Notes under the pieces: generated by a model
What the model was told of the DNA's origin: nothing
The model's database searches: none
What the model saw: the letters and a program-made list of their open reading frames with translations, nothing else
Translations under genes and position numbers: made by a program
Assembly: GCF_001591265.1 (NCBI RefSeq)
Contig: NZ_BCUL01000007.1
Span: 1 to 64,000 of the forward strand
Origin: Moraxella atlantae NBRC 14588
GTDB taxonomy: Bacteria; Pseudomonadota; Gammaproteobacteria; Pseudomonadales; Moraxellaceae
Direction: 5' to 3'
Length of the DNA stretch: 64,000 nt
Shown: positions 9,275-18,517 of the stretch, piece after piece
Numbering within the stretch: position 1 is the first letter of the stretch
Layout: every line of letters starts with the position of its first letter

Positions 9275-10417
9275 TTAATATAGCCGCTGCTGCGCCAGTT
9301 CAATCAAATCAAGCAAACCTTGACGATACGGTGATGGCGGCAACGTCAGCACCGACGCGCGGGCAAGCTGGCTTTCATGTTCGGCTTTATCGCGACAATA
9401 ATCCAACGCACCGCTGGCTTGCACGATGTCAATAATCACGCTTGCATCGGTAACTTTACCCGTTTGAATCGCTAAGCGTAGTGTTTCATGGGTGTCGCCC
9501 TCAGTAAATTCGAGCGCCTTAATCAGCGGTAACGTCGGTTTGCCCTCAGCGATGTCATCACCAACGTTTTTACCCAACACCGCGCTGTCGCCTGTAAAGT
9601 CCAAAATATCGTCGATAATCTGAAACGCATTGCCAAAATGCTGCCCAAACGTGACAAACGCTGCGTCATACTCGGGGCGGTTATGCAAAATTGATACACC
9701 TTGCGCCGCTAGCATAAACAGCCGCGACGTTTTGCCATCGATAATACGCATATAGTCGCTTTCGGTAGCTTCGGGATCGTGTTGGTGCTGTAGCTGCAAT
9801 ACCTCACCTTCGGCAATATCGCATGTACCATCAGAGAACAGCTTAAGCAGCGGCAACGAACCAAACTCAACCAACAAATTAAACGCGCGCGCAATTAGAT
9901 AATCACCCACCAACACCGCCGTTGGGTTATCCCATGTCGCATTGGCAGTGGGCTTACCGCGGCGCATACCTGAGGCATCAATGACATCATCGTGCACCAA
10001 CGTCGCCGTGTGCAGCATCTCGGTAATCGCGCCCAAACGCATCGCTTTGGCAGAGGGGCGATCATCACAAATCCGCGAGCACAGCAGCGAAATTAACGGA
10101 CGCATACGCTTACCGCCTGCGTCAATGACATGCTGACTAACCGCCATAACCAGTTTGACGCGGGAGTTGAGCGTACCAAATACCTGCTGATCCATCGTGG
10201 TAAAGTCATCTGCCACCACTGCTTGGATCTGCTGATACGTCACAGGATTGCTGTTGGTCGCCTTGACACCATCGGCATGGTGCGCATGATTGCCACGCGC
10301 TGCCAACAAATCATGTAGCTGATGGTCTAAGGTTGCCGTATCGCCGTATTGCAAACGCGGATCAGCCGCGGCATCAGGATGTGAAGGAGATTTTGAATCG
10401 GTGGAATGCGTTGTCAT
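9275..10417 (-). CDS. ispB: Polyprenyl diphosphate synthase (octaprenyl diphosphate synthase)
   Basis: Trans-polyprenyl synthase that makes the ubiquinone side chain from FPP and IPP. Both aspartate-rich motifs are present: LVHDDVIDASGMRRG (first) and FQIIDDILDFTGD (second), with GGKRMRP upstream for IPP binding. The product is 380 residues, about 55 longer than typical IspB. The extra residues are a hydrophilic, His/Ala-rich N-terminus, so a downstream start is possible. It is divergent from rplU, the usual neighbourhood of ispB in gammaproteobacteria, which supports IspB over other prenyl synthases. Confidence 0.9.
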   Translation of the reverse strand: MTTHSTDSKSPSHPDAAADPRLQYGDTATLDHQLHDLLAARGNHAHHADGVKATNSNPVTYQQIQAVVADDFTTMDQQVFGTLNSRVKLVMAVSQHVIDAGGKRMRPLISLLCSRICDDRPSAKAMRLGAITEMLHTATLVHDDVIDASGMRRGKPTANATWDNPTAVLVGDYLIARAFNLLVEFGSLPLLKLFSDGTCDIAEGEVLQLQHQHDPEATESDYMRIIDGKTSRLFMLAAQGVSILHNRPEYDAAFVTFGQHFGNAFQIIDDILDFTGDSAVLGKNVGDDIAEGKPTLPLIKALEFTEGDTHETLRLAIQTGKVTDASVIIDIVQASGALDYCRDKAEHESQLARASVLTLPPSPYRQGLLDLIELAQQRLY

Positions 10418-10835
10418 GATATGCCGTTAAACCAATAAAACGTATAGTATATAAAGATATATGCCGTTATTGTTAAAATGCCCGTCAAAAGACGATCAAA
10501 AAGTTACCGCCAAATATATACCTCTACTATACCACAGCGCGCGATTTTGCCACAGAGGGCGAATGTAATTTACGCAAAAAATGCCCACATAACAAAAATT
10601 TTTGACTCGCATGGTTAGCTTGCACGGTTAGCCAGCATATCGCCCGATTTATCCATAAAAATCACTTGCTTTTTGATCTGTTTTTCTATAAAATCTTGCG
10701 CCTAATTTGTCCAAAAAATACCACGATTGCAAACCGTGGTCCCACAAAGACAAACCGTATTGAATCTCTGGTCAATCGTTGATAAGCGCCGTTGTGGTAA
10801 CGGTCACGATATCCGAGTAGTTTGGAGTAGCCCAA
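10418..10835 (+). promoter_or_regulatory. ispB-rplU divergent intergenic region with rplU leader
   Basis: This 418-bp gap holds no gene. A plausible rplU promoter is TTGCTT at 10666-10671 with TATAAA at 10687-10692 (15-bp spacer, short). It would produce a leader of about 140 nt with the hairpin ACCACG...CGTGGT (10719-10739) and a second, looser hairpin just before rplU. Such leaders often serve ribosomal-protein autoregulation, but that is inference here. The ispB side is AT-rich with no clear promoter. Confidence 0.4.
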
Positions 10836-11147
10836 ATGTACGCAGTCATCAAAAGCGGCGGTAAGCAGCACCGCGTCACCCCTGATGAACTTTTGAAAGT
10901 CGAATTGCTCAAAGCCGAACAAGGCGACACCATCACCATCGAAGACGTTTTGATGGTAGTTGATGGCACTGACATCAAAATTGGTCAGCCATTGGTGACA
11001 GGCGCGCGCGTAGAAGCCGAAGTGGTTGAGCATGGCCGTGGCGAAAAAGTGCGTATCGTTAAGCACCGCCGCCGCAAGCACTACCACAAAGAGCAAGGTC
11101 ATCGCCAATGGTACACCTTGCTAAAAATCAAATCAATCAACGCTTAA
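10836..11147 (+). CDS. rplU: 50S ribosomal protein L21
   Basis: A 103-residue L21 of normal length, starting [14 protein letters not shown] and ending in the basic tail typical of the family ([15 protein letters not shown], then a Lys/Ile-rich end). It binds 23S rRNA domain VI region. It is co-transcribed with rpmA 45 bp downstream, the near-universal bacterial pairing. Confidence 0.98.
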   Translation: MYAVIKSGGKQHRVTPDELLKVELLKAEQGDTITIEDVLMVVDGTDIKIGQPLVTGARVEAEVVEHGRGEKVRIVKHRRRKHYHKEQGHRQWYTLLKIKSINA

Positions 11148-11192
11148 TCTAGATAAGCCTTGATTTAAATGAATTGATATTGGGAGCAAGAC

Positions 11193-11453
11193 ATGGCACA
11201 TAAAAAAGCAGCAGGTTCGACCCGTAACGGACGCGATTCTAACCCAAAAATGCTGGGTGTAAAAATCTTTGGTGGTCAAAAAGTTAGCGCAGGCAATATC
11301 ATTGTGCGTCAGCGCGGTACTGAGTTCCACGCAGGTGAAGGCGTGGGCATGGGACGTGACCACACGCTATTTGCTTTGACCGACGGTGTGGTAAAATTTG
11401 CCGTTAAAGGTGAATTTCATCGCCGCTATGTATCGGTTGAAAGTGAAGGCTAA
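11193..11453 (+). CDS. rpmA: 50S ribosomal protein L27
   Basis: An 86-residue L27 beginning [19 protein letters not shown], with the conserved flexible N-terminus that reaches the peptidyl transferase centre. The upstream GGGAG gives a good ribosome binding site. It is the second gene of rplU-rpmA and is followed by a clear terminator. No obgE follows directly, unlike in many bacteria. Confidence 0.98.
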   Translation: MAHKKAAGSTRNGRDSNPKMLGVKIFGGQKVSAGNIIVRQRGTEFHAGEGVGMGRDHTLFALTDGVVKFAVKGEFHRRYVSVESEG

Positions 11454-11489
11454 GCCTGTGCGATCAGCATGGTCAGCGTTTTAAACAAG

Positions 11490-11516
11490 AACCCAGTCGT
11501 TTGATTGGGTTTTTTA
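11490..11516 (+). terminator. Terminator of rplU-rpmA
   Basis: The hairpin AACCCAGTC-GTTT-GATTGGGTT followed by a T run is a strong intrinsic terminator about 37 bp after rpmA. Confidence 0.85.
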
Positions 11517-11750
11517 TTGCCTATTTTTTAGCCAAAACCACCGCAATTGTTTAAAATAATCGCTTAAGCTGAAATATTCTGTTACACGCTAAACAAATGC
11601 ACCGCAAAAAGTTGCAGCGGATGGCTAGCGAGGTAAGAAAAGAACACGCACAATAGTGTCATCACAACGGGCAAGCCGATTTTGCCCATTGGGTTATTTA
11701 AAATTAACATGAAGTAACTTTGTTTGATGCAACAATTTGACGGGGTAATT

Positions 11751-12461
11751 ATGAACTTTGCCAATAAACCCAAAACCACTTTACGCCAACGTCTTGCCGC
11801 ACGCACATTGGGTACAGCCTTGCTGAGCGTCGCCACGCCTGTGGCATTGTTGGCACCAAATGCTGTGTACGCCGCGCCTGCCTCAGAAGCTGCCGCTGTC
11901 AAAAGCTTGAGCCAACAGCTCAGTGGTATCAAAAGTATGACGGCAAACTTTGTCCAAACCACCAGTGGTGCGACCCGTGCACAAAAAAATGCGCTCAATA
12001 GCAGCAAACGCTTTACGGGTACCATGCAGGTGCAACGCCCAAATAAATTCCGCTGGCACACCCAAGGCAACGCCGAGCAGCTGATTGTTGCCAATGGCAA
12101 TACCTTGTGGATTTATGATAAAGACCTTAGCCAAGCGACGCGCCAAAGCGTCAATAACCAAGTTGGAGACACGCCTGCCTTGCTATTATCGGGCGATCCT
12201 AGCCGTATTGGTGCAAGTTTTCGCGTGACCCAGCCCGATGCGCGTAAAGCGTATTATGTACTATATCCCAAAACAGCCAATGCCAATTTTCGTAGCTTAG
12301 CGTTGGCGTTTAACGGCGGTGTGCCCACCACGATGGTGCTCAATGACAATCTAGGGCAGGTTACGCGTATTGACTTTAGTGGTATTAAGCGCAACCCAGC
12401 GATTGCTGCCAGTCAGTTTGTCTTTACGCCGCCTAAGGGTGTGGACGTGATTACCCAATAA
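11751..12461 (+). CDS. lolA: Outer-membrane lipoprotein carrier protein LolA
   Basis: Periplasmic chaperone that takes lipoproteins from LolCDE to LolB. The start at 11751 (MNFANKPK) is favoured because GGGG lies just upstream and a long signal peptide ending VYAAPA follows; a start nine codons earlier is less likely. The mature part shows the LolA pattern: MTANFVQTT early, then PNKFRWHT, EQLIVANGNTLWIYDKDLSQ and a C-terminal PPKGVDVI. Size (about 236 residues) fits the family with a longer signal region. It is monocistronic, flanked by its own terminator. The ftsK gene often found next to lolA is absent. Confidence 0.92.
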   Translation: MNFANKPKTTLRQRLAARTLGTALLSVATPVALLAPNAVYAAPASEAAAVKSLSQQLSGIKSMTANFVQTTSGATRAQKNALNSSKRFTGTMQVQRPNKFRWHTQGNAEQLIVANGNTLWIYDKDLSQATRQSVNNQVGDTPALLLSGDPSRIGASFRVTQPDARKAYYVLYPKTANANFRSLALAFNGGVPTTMVLNDNLGQVTRIDFSGIKRNPAIAASQFVFTPPKGVDVITQ

Positions 12462-12492
12462 ACCAAACAGCTGTTGATTGCTAAAAGTAAAT

Positions 12493-12518
12493 AAACGCGA
12501 ACACGGATTCGCGTTTTT
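12493..12518 (+). terminator. Terminator of lolA
   Basis: AAACGCGAA pairs perfectly with TTCGCGTTT across a 6-nt loop, and the descending arm ends in a T run. It lies 32 bp after the lolA stop. Confidence 0.85.
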
Positions 12519-12534
12519 TGGTGCCATGTTTTAT

Positions 12535-12875
12535 CATTCGTTGCCGTAAACCTGCGACTTCAGGCGGTGGATATAAGGCAATTGTTAAATGCGATGAGTT
12601 TTGCTATACTCATCTCACTATATTCAATGTCTTACATTCCACAGTTAAGTTAAGACTAAATTGCGAGTACGCAGTAACTTAACTGGTAAGACGTTTCCAA
12701 ACACACACTTAAGCTAATTCGTGTCTATGACAATCCTAACGGTAGGATTAGCTTAAAATAAGAACCTAAGATGTACGGTGTGTCGTACGGGCGGTTGCCA
12801 TTGTCTTAGGTTTGCGGTCGGGCTTGACCGTCTTGCAGAAGGAATCCCCTCACTTTAGGGAGGGGAGGAAGTCAA
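12535..12875 (+). mobile_element. tnpB-less IS605-type element carrying a structured segment (copy A)
   Basis: The element has the same TTTAT left flank, left-end palindrome and right end (GCGGTCGGGCTTGACCGTC through GGAGGAAGTCAA) as the tnpB elements, but only about 250 bp between the ends and no ORF. The inner part is unrelated to tnpB but is shared at high identity with the element at 43692-44028. It is a palindrome-associated, non-autonomous (PATE/MITE-like) derivative. It lies just after the lolA terminator, upstream of the nuo leader. Confidence 0.85.
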
Positions 12876-12895
12876 ATTGTCTTAACTAAAGATCT
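12593..12895 (+). ncRNA. Candidate structured RNA / omega-RNA with guide (copy A)
   Basis: Inside the element, hairpins stack in series: GATGAG/CTCATC; a bulged 17-bp stem GTCTTAC+CAGTTAAGTT with AACTTAACTG+GTAAGAC (12629-12692); TTAAGCTAAT/ATTAGCTTAA (12709-12756); and AACCTAAGA/TCTTAGGTT (12763-12812) enclosing GTACG/CGTAC. The shared right-end hairpins follow. If the right end acts as in TnpB systems, the guide is the 20 nt after 12875, starting ATTGTCTTAAC. Transcription is not shown. Confidence 0.4.
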
Positions 12896-13235
12896 GCTAT
12901 AACCTTAAAATCACTGTAAAAATAACAAGATAGCTGTGATGGTACAAAGCTTATCTCACAAGAATATTGCCAAAGACCCTGCGCAACACTAGCATTTTTG
13001 CCATAAACTGGTTAAACTATGCGATATTTTATTGTGCGTTATTTTATGTAGCCAGTGAGCCCTGATGTTGCGCGTGTTTGTCTGTTGGTGACAATCGTCT
13101 AAATATGACAAATTTCATTCAAGCGCGACAAGGGTTTCTACCAGCCATTTATTCCTTATTTTTCTATGTTGATGCTGGTAGTGTGTTGTTGCATCGCTGG
13201 TGCTTTCTGCGTTGCGCCGTGATAGGAGCTTGTCG
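12876..13235 (+). promoter_or_regulatory. Upstream region and leader of the nuo operon
   Basis: This 360-bp stretch has no convincing gene. A short frame at 13078 overlaps nuoA in another phase and is rejected. The region contains an inverted repeat CTACCAGC (13138-13145) / GCTGGTAG (13174-13181) with a 28-nt loop, which would sit in the nuo leader. No clear sigma-70 promoter is identified. Confidence 0.3.
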
Positions 13236-13790
13236 ATGTTGTCCGCATTGGATTGGTCAGCGATTGTCTATATTTTGGCGGCTGTCGGGCTGTGTATCTT
13301 TATGCTGGTCGTGCCAAGATTGATGGGCGGCACGTCCAAAGGCTTTCAAAAAGAAGAAAACTTTGAGGCAGGTGTCGTCAGTGTCGGCTCGGCACGCATT
13401 CGGCTATCAGCAAAGTTCTACGTGGTAGCGATTTTCTTTGTGATTTTTGACCTTGAAGCTTTGTATCTATACACCTATGCGGTGTCAGTACGTGAAGCAG
13501 GGTGGTTGGGCTTTTTCACTGTTTTAGTGTTTATCGCTGAGCTGCTAGCAGGTTTGTATTATTTAGTGCGATTAGGGGCATTAAGCTGGTCGCCTAGTGA
13601 TAAAAAAGCCCATCAGCCGCGCTTGGTGGCTGCACCTGCCAATTTTAACTTGGCGGATATCACGCGTTTTGATGGCGTAACCGAGCTAGAAACTGACCCA
13701 ACTGGCAAGGTGCCTGCTCAGTCTGCACCTGTACCTGCCGCGCCTGTACAGCCAAAATTGATCAAAACCCCTGTAGGATCATCACGCTGA
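13236..13790 (+). CDS. nuoA: NADH-quinone oxidoreductase subunit A
   Basis: Membrane subunit of complex I with three transmembrane helices. The start at 13236 (MLSALDWSAIVYIL) is chosen because GATAGGAG lies 7-14 nt upstream; an earlier in-frame start would add a duplicate-looking hydrophilic stretch. The conserved segments FEAGVVSVGSARIRLSAKFY and FFVIFDLEALYLYTYAV carry the family's acidic residues. The soluble C-terminal tail is about 40 residues longer than in E. coli NuoA and rich in Pro/Ala. First gene of the nuo operon. Confidence 0.95.
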   Translation: MLSALDWSAIVYILAAVGLCIFMLVVPRLMGGTSKGFQKEENFEAGVVSVGSARIRLSAKFYVVAIFFVIFDLEALYLYTYAVSVREAGWLGFFTVLVFIAELLAGLYYLVRLGALSWSPSDKKAHQPRLVAAPANFNLADITRFDGVTELETDPTGKVPAQSAPVPAAPVQPKLIKTPVGSSR

Positions 13791-13921
13791 TAAAGGGTGA
13801 TCACTTGCTATTTGCTTGATATAGGGCAAACACCACTGTCGGCGTGAACCGTGAAAATTAGCCGTTGCTAAGATAAATTTATATTGATCAAAATTTACCT
13901 TACGTTAGATTAGGTTTTGTT

Positions 13922-14572
13922 ATGAAATACACCTTAACCAAAGCCAATTTGGACAATGACCGCTTTCCAATGCAGTCGCGCCAAATCATAGATGAAGAAG
14001 AGATTAACCGTAATATCGTGATGACGCGCCTTGATAGTTTGGTCAATTGGGGGCGTAAACACTCATTGTGGCCGTTTAACTTTGGCACGTCTTGCTGTTA
14101 TGTTGAATACGCAACGACTTTGACAGGTGTGCATGACTTGTCACGTTTTGGTGCGGAGGTGATTCGTGCGTCACCTCGACAAGCCGATGTCATGATTATG
14201 GCAGGTACGTGCTTTATGAAAATGGCACCTGTGGTTCAGCGTTTATATGAGCAAATGCTTGAGCCTAAATGGGTGATTTCGATGGGTGCGTGTGCCAACT
14301 CAGGCGGTATGTACGACGTGTACTCTGTGGTGCAAGGTGTAGACAAAATCTTGCCTGTTGATGTGTACATCCCTGGCTGTCCACCGCGTCCTGAGGCATT
14401 GATTCAAGCGATTTTGGTGCTGCAAGAATCAATTACCAAAGAACGCCGTCCGCTTGGTATTCATGTCAATGACCAAGGCATTTATCAGCCTGTCATGCAA
14501 TCTGAGCGTGACCGTAAGCAAGCTGACCGCATCGCGGTGAAAAACTTGCGCAGCCCTGATGGGATTGAATAA
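13922..14572 (+). CDS. nuoB: NADH-quinone oxidoreductase subunit B
   Basis: Holds the terminal [4Fe-4S] cluster N2 that hands electrons to quinone. The cluster ligands are visible in [10 protein letters not shown], in [10 protein letters not shown] / [13 protein letters not shown] and in [11 protein letters not shown]. At 216 residues it is of normal length. It lies 131 bp after nuoA and 148 bp before nuoCD, larger gaps than elsewhere in the operon. Confidence 0.97.
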   Translation: MKYTLTKANLDNDRFPMQSRQIIDEEEINRNIVMTRLDSLVNWGRKHSLWPFNFGTSCCYVEYATTLTGVHDLSRFGAEVIRASPRQADVMIMAGTCFMKMAPVVQRLYEQMLEPKWVISMGACANSGGMYDVYSVVQGVDKILPVDVYIPGCPPRPEALIQAILVLQESITKERRPLGIHVNDQGIYQPVMQSERDRKQADRIAVKNLRSPDGIE

Positions 14573-14720
14573 ACGCTCAATCTTTTGATGTATTGTATGC
14601 TGTGGGTTTTTTGTTGAGTCATGTGCGCTATTAAAAGTGCCCGTATAAAAGCCCGTAGCCTAGTAACCACCCAGTTTTATCCAAAAGCAATGTCCAGATA
14701 TGTAAGGTAAGGTACGACGC

Positions 14721-16490
14721 ATGGTAACGGTAACCGAAAATCGACCAACCGCTGATGAGCCCATCGTCATTACAGAATTGAACCAAAAATTTGCTGGTCA
14801 ATTTGTGGTGCAGCCCACCTGTGATGATTTCCCAACGGTGTGGGTGAGCCGCGAGCAACTGTTAGATGTGTTGCTGTATTTGCGCACCTTGCCCAAGCCA
14901 TACGTCATGCTGCTTGACTTATCGGCAATCGATGAGCGCTTGCGCCAACACCGTCAAGGCTTACCTGACAGCGATTTTACTGTGTTTTATCATTTGTTGT
15001 CGCTTGAGCGCAACAGCGATATTCGGGTAAAAGTGGCGTTGTCAGAAAATGATTTGAATCTACCCACCGCAACACGCATTTGGCCAAACGCCAACTGGTA
15101 TGAGCGTGAAGTGTGGGATATGTTCGGCATTCGCTTTGAGGGGCATCCGCATTTGACGCGGATTTTGTTACCCAAATACTGGGAGGGACATCCGCTACGC
15201 AAAGAATATGCCTCACGCGCCACCGAAGTGCCACCGTATTACCTTGATTTGGGTAAGCAGCTATTTGAGCAAGAAAACTTACGCTTTGTGCCTGAAGATT
15301 GGGGTATGAAGCGTAGCGGGCGCGATGAAGACTTTATGTTCCTAAACTTAGGCCCAAACCACCCATCGGCGCACGGTGCGTTTCGTGTGGTACTGCAGCT
15401 AGATGGGGAAGAAGTCATCGATTGTATTCCCGATATCGGCTATCATCATCGCGGTGCAGAAAAAATTGCTGAGCGACAAACGTGGCACTCTTTCATCCCT
15501 TACACCGACCGTATTGACTACCTAGGTGGGGTGATGAACGAATTGCCGTACGTCATGGCGGTGGAAAAACTGGCAGGTATTACCGTGCCTGAGCGCGCGC
15601 AAACCATCCGTATCATGATGAGCGAGTTTTTTCGTATCACCAATAACCTGCTGTATTGGGGGACATTCATCCAAGACGCAGGCGGCATGACACCGATTTT
15701 TTATATGTTTGCCGACCGCCAAAAAGCTTATGACGTGATTGAGGCAGTAACGGGCTATCGCATGCACCCTGCGTGGTTCCGTATTGGTGGCACAGCGATG
15801 GATTTGCCAAACGGCTGGCAGCGTCTGGTGCGTGAGTTCTTAGACTGGATGCCATCGCGTATCGATGAATACGTCAGAGCCACCATGCAAAACAAAATCC
15901 TCAAACTGCGTACCCAAAACGTCGCGCAATACGATGCCAAACAAGCATTGGCATGGGGTGTGACGGGGGCAGGTTTGCGCGCAACAGGCATCGGTTATGA
16001 CTTACGTAAAGCGCGCCCGTATATGGGGTATGAAAACTTCGATTTTGAAGTACCAATTGCCTTTAACGGCGATGCTTACGACCGCTGTTTGGTGAAAATT
16101 GAAGAAATTCGCCAATCATTGCGTATCATTGAGCAATGTTTGAACAACATGCCATCGGGCGCGTATAAAGCCGACCATCCGCTGGCAGTGCCACCGCCTA
16201 AAGACCGTACGCTCAATGACATTGAAACTTTGATTAACCACTTCTTGTCGGTGTCATGGGGGCCTGTAATGCCTGCGGGCGAATCATCAATGATGGTTGA
16301 GGCAGTCAAAGGGATCAATAGCTATTATGTTACCTCGGATCGCTCAACGATGAGTTACCGCACGCGTATTCGCACGCCAACATTTGCCCATTTACAGCAA
16401 ATGCCTTCGGTGATTAACGGTAGTTTGGTGTCGGATTTGATTATTTATTTGGCATCGATTGATGTGGTGATGGCAGACGTGGATCGCTGA
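14721..16490 (+). CDS. nuoC: NADH-quinone oxidoreductase subunit C/D, fused
   Basis: A single 589-residue chain joins NuoC (about residues 1-190, with the 30-kDa signature [18 protein letters not shown]) to NuoD (about 200-589, starting [12 protein letters not shown] and ending in the conserved VMADVDR). The fusion occurs in several gammaproteobacteria including E. coli and Acinetobacter. NuoD forms much of the quinone pocket with NuoB and H. There is no sign of a frameshift at the junction. Often named nuoCD. Confidence 0.96.
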   Translation: MVTVTENRPTADEPIVITELNQKFAGQFVVQPTCDDFPTVWVSREQLLDVLLYLRTLPKPYVMLLDLSAIDERLRQHRQGLPDSDFTVFYHLLSLERNSDIRVKVALSENDLNLPTATRIWPNANWYEREVWDMFGIRFEGHPHLTRILLPKYWEGHPLRKEYASRATEVPPYYLDLGKQLFEQENLRFVPEDWGMKRSGRDEDFMFLNLGPNHPSAHGAFRVVLQLDGEEVIDCIPDIGYHHRGAEKIAERQTWHSFIPYTDRIDYLGGVMNELPYVMAVEKLAGITVPERAQTIRIMMSEFFRITNNLLYWGTFIQDAGGMTPIFYMFADRQKAYDVIEAVTGYRMHPAWFRIGGTAMDLPNGWQRLVREFLDWMPSRIDEYVRATMQNKILKLRTQNVAQYDAKQALAWGVTGAGLRATGIGYDLRKARPYMGYENFDFEVPIAFNGDAYDRCLVKIEEIRQSLRIIEQCLNNMPSGAYKADHPLAVPPPKDRTLNDIETLINHFLSVSWGPVMPAGESSMMVEAVKGINSYYVTSDRSTMSYRTRIRTPTFAHLQQMPSVINGSLVSDLIIYLASIDVVMADVDR

Positions 16491-16532
16491 TTGCTAACGT
16501 GACTTAAGACCACGATCTAACAACCATCATCG

Positions 16533-17060
16533 ATGAGTAGAGCAGCACGCATGAAAATTGTTACTGATAAAACCCCCAAAGTCGATATTGCCAGCATTTT
16601 GACTGCCAGTGAGATTGACGAAATTCACGAATACATGCACCATTATCCGCAGCCACGCGCCGCGCTATTGGATGCACTAAAAATTGTCCAACGTCGTAAC
16701 GGCTGGGTGGATGACGCGCAAGTAGGTGCAATCGCCAATCTGTTGCAAATTGCCGTGACAGACGTTGAGGGCGTCGCAACGTTTTATAACCGTATTTATC
16801 GCTCGCCTGTGGGTCGGCATGTTATCTTGGTGTGTGACTCAATCGCGTGTTATTTGGTCGGTGCAGAAAGCTTGGCGGCAGCGTTTGAGCGTCATTTGGG
16901 CATTGGTTTTGGGCAAACCACGCCTGATAATCGCTTTACGTTATTGCCGATTTGTTGCTTGGGCAACTGCGATAAAGGGCCTGCGGTGCTGATTGATGAA
17001 GACACTTACGGGCCTGTGTTGCCTGAAGAAATTGGCGAGCTGTTGGAGCAATACGCATGA
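16533..17060 (+). CDS. nuoE: NADH-quinone oxidoreductase subunit E
   Basis: A 24-kDa-type subunit with the N1a [2Fe-2S] cluster in the NADH dehydrogenase module. The four ligands occur as C-(4)-C in VCDSIACYLVG and C-(3)-C in CCLGNCDKGPAV. An internal ATG at 16551 (MKIVTDKTP) is an alternative start. Its stop overlaps the nuoF start by 4 nt (ATGA), indicating translational coupling. Confidence 0.95.
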   Translation: MSRAARMKIVTDKTPKVDIASILTASEIDEIHEYMHHYPQPRAALLDALKIVQRRNGWVDDAQVGAIANLLQIAVTDVEGVATFYNRIYRSPVGRHVILVCDSIACYLVGAESLAAAFERHLGIGFGQTTPDNRFTLLPICCLGNCDKGPAVLIDEDTYGPVLPEEIGELLEQYA

Positions 17061-18508
17061 ATATCACCCAACAATTAGAACAACGCAAGCACGGTAAGTC
17101 GCCAAGTCAGCTGGGACAGCAAAGTATCCCGATTTATGGCGACAAGGCTACTGCTACCAGTGAAACCCGTCCTTTGACATGGCGTTTGGCGCACCATGAG
17201 GCGGTGCTAGATTTGGCGACTTATGAAAGCCTTAAAGGCTATCAAGGCTTAAAAAATGCCTTAGAAAAATCGCCTAAAGAAGTTACCACGATGATCAAAG
17301 ATGCCAACGTGCGTGGACGTGGTGGAGCAGGTTTTAATGCTGGTCTTAAGTGGACGTTTATGACCCCACCTGATGGTGGGCCTCGCTATTTGGTGTGTAA
17401 TGCCGATGAGATGGAGCCAGGGACATTTAAAGACCGCTTATTGATGGAGCGCGTACCATTTCAGCTGATTGAGGGTATGACGATTGCTGCCTATGCCATC
17501 GGCGCGACAGCAGGCTATATTTTTATTCGCGGTGAATACATTGAGGCAGCTGCGCGTTTAAATGCTGCATTGGTTGAGGCGCGTGCCAAGGGCTATTTGG
17601 GCGATAACATTTTAGGCACAGGCTATAGCTTTGATATTCACGTGCATACAGGCGCAGGGCGTTATATCTGTGGTGAAGAAACCGCATTGATTAACTCACT
17701 AGAGGGTCGCCGCGCCAATCCGCGTACCAAGCCACCGTTTCCGCAAGTGTCAGGCGCGTGGGGTCGTCCAACGGTGGTCAATAACGTTGAATCACTGAGC
17801 AACATGTCGGCAATTTTGCTGCACGGTGTGGATTGGTATAAGGGCATCTCTGGCGGTAAGTCTGATGTGCCAGGTACCAAAATCTTTGGCTGTTCAGGGT
17901 TGGTCAATGAGCCTGGATTGTGGGAGTTGCCATTTGGTGTGACCGCGCGTGAGTTGATTTATGATTATGCCAAAGGCATGAAAGATAATCGCGTGCTCAA
18001 AGCATGGCTACCTGGTGGAGCCTCAACGGACTTTTTAACGCCTGAGCACTTAGATTTGCCAATGGAATTTGACACCATTATGAAAGCTGGTAGCCGTATG
18101 GGTACAGGGCTAATTATGGTGGTTGATGAAAGTCAAGACATGGTTGCGCTGTCGCTGAATTTACAAAAATTCTTTGCGCGTGAGTCGTGCGGTTGGTGTG
18201 CACCGTGCCGTGATGGCTTGCCGTGGGGTGTGAAGACCTTGACGGCACTTGATGCAGGACAAGGGCAAGCGGTTGATATCGAAGTGTTGCAGCAGCTCAC
18301 CAAGGATTTGTGGCTTGGACGAACGTTTTGTGCGCATGCTCCAGGGGCAGTTGAGCCGTTACAAAGCGCGCTTAAATACTTCCGCCATGAATTTGACGCT
18401 AAAATCTTGCCTGCGCTTGATACGCCCGAGGCAACAGGCAATACAACAAGCAGCGTGACCACATATGTGCCGACAGGTACAGCAGGCGCGCCTAAACAGG
18501 CTGTGTAA
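17057..18508 (+). CDS. nuoF: NADH-quinone oxidoreductase subunit F
   Basis: NADH-oxidising flavoprotein subunit with FMN and a [4Fe-4S] cluster. The NADH/FMN loop GRGGAGFNAGLKW and CNADEMEPGTFKDR are clear, as are the cluster ligands in ESCGWCAPCRDG and the distant Cys in RTFCAHAPGAVEP. The 483-residue length has a slightly long N-terminus and a Thr-rich C-terminal tail. Nine bp separate it from nuoG. Confidence 0.97.
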   Translation: MNITQQLEQRKHGKSPSQLGQQSIPIYGDKATATSETRPLTWRLAHHEAVLDLATYESLKGYQGLKNALEKSPKEVTTMIKDANVRGRGGAGFNAGLKWTFMTPPDGGPRYLVCNADEMEPGTFKDRLLMERVPFQLIEGMTIAAYAIGATAGYIFIRGEYIEAAARLNAALVEARAKGYLGDNILGTGYSFDIHVHTGAGRYICGEETALINSLEGRRANPRTKPPFPQVSGAWGRPTVVNNVESLSNMSAILLHGVDWYKGISGGKSDVPGTKIFGCSGLVNEPGLWELPFGVTARELIYDYAKGMKDNRVLKAWLPGGASTDFLTPEHLDLPMEFDTIMKAGSRMGTGLIMVVDESQDMVALSLNLQKFFARESCGWCAPCRDGLPWGVKTLTALDAGQGQAVDIEVLQQLTKDLWLGRTFCAHAPGAVEPLQSALKYFRHEFDAKILPALDTPEATGNTTSSVTTYVPTGTAGAPKQAV

Positions 18509-18517
18509 GGAATATCT

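Noticed and set aside
12593-12875. Group I or group II intron inside the tnpB-less elements (IStron-like)
   Set aside because: GTTAAGACTAAAT resembles the group I R element, but no matching S/P7 partner or terminal G is seen, and the GTACG/CGTAC hairpin lacks the AGC triad of a group II domain V.
13078-13323. 81-codon frame overlapping the nuoA start
   Set aside because: No ribosome binding site, and it overlaps nuoA in another phase; the region is better read as a leader.
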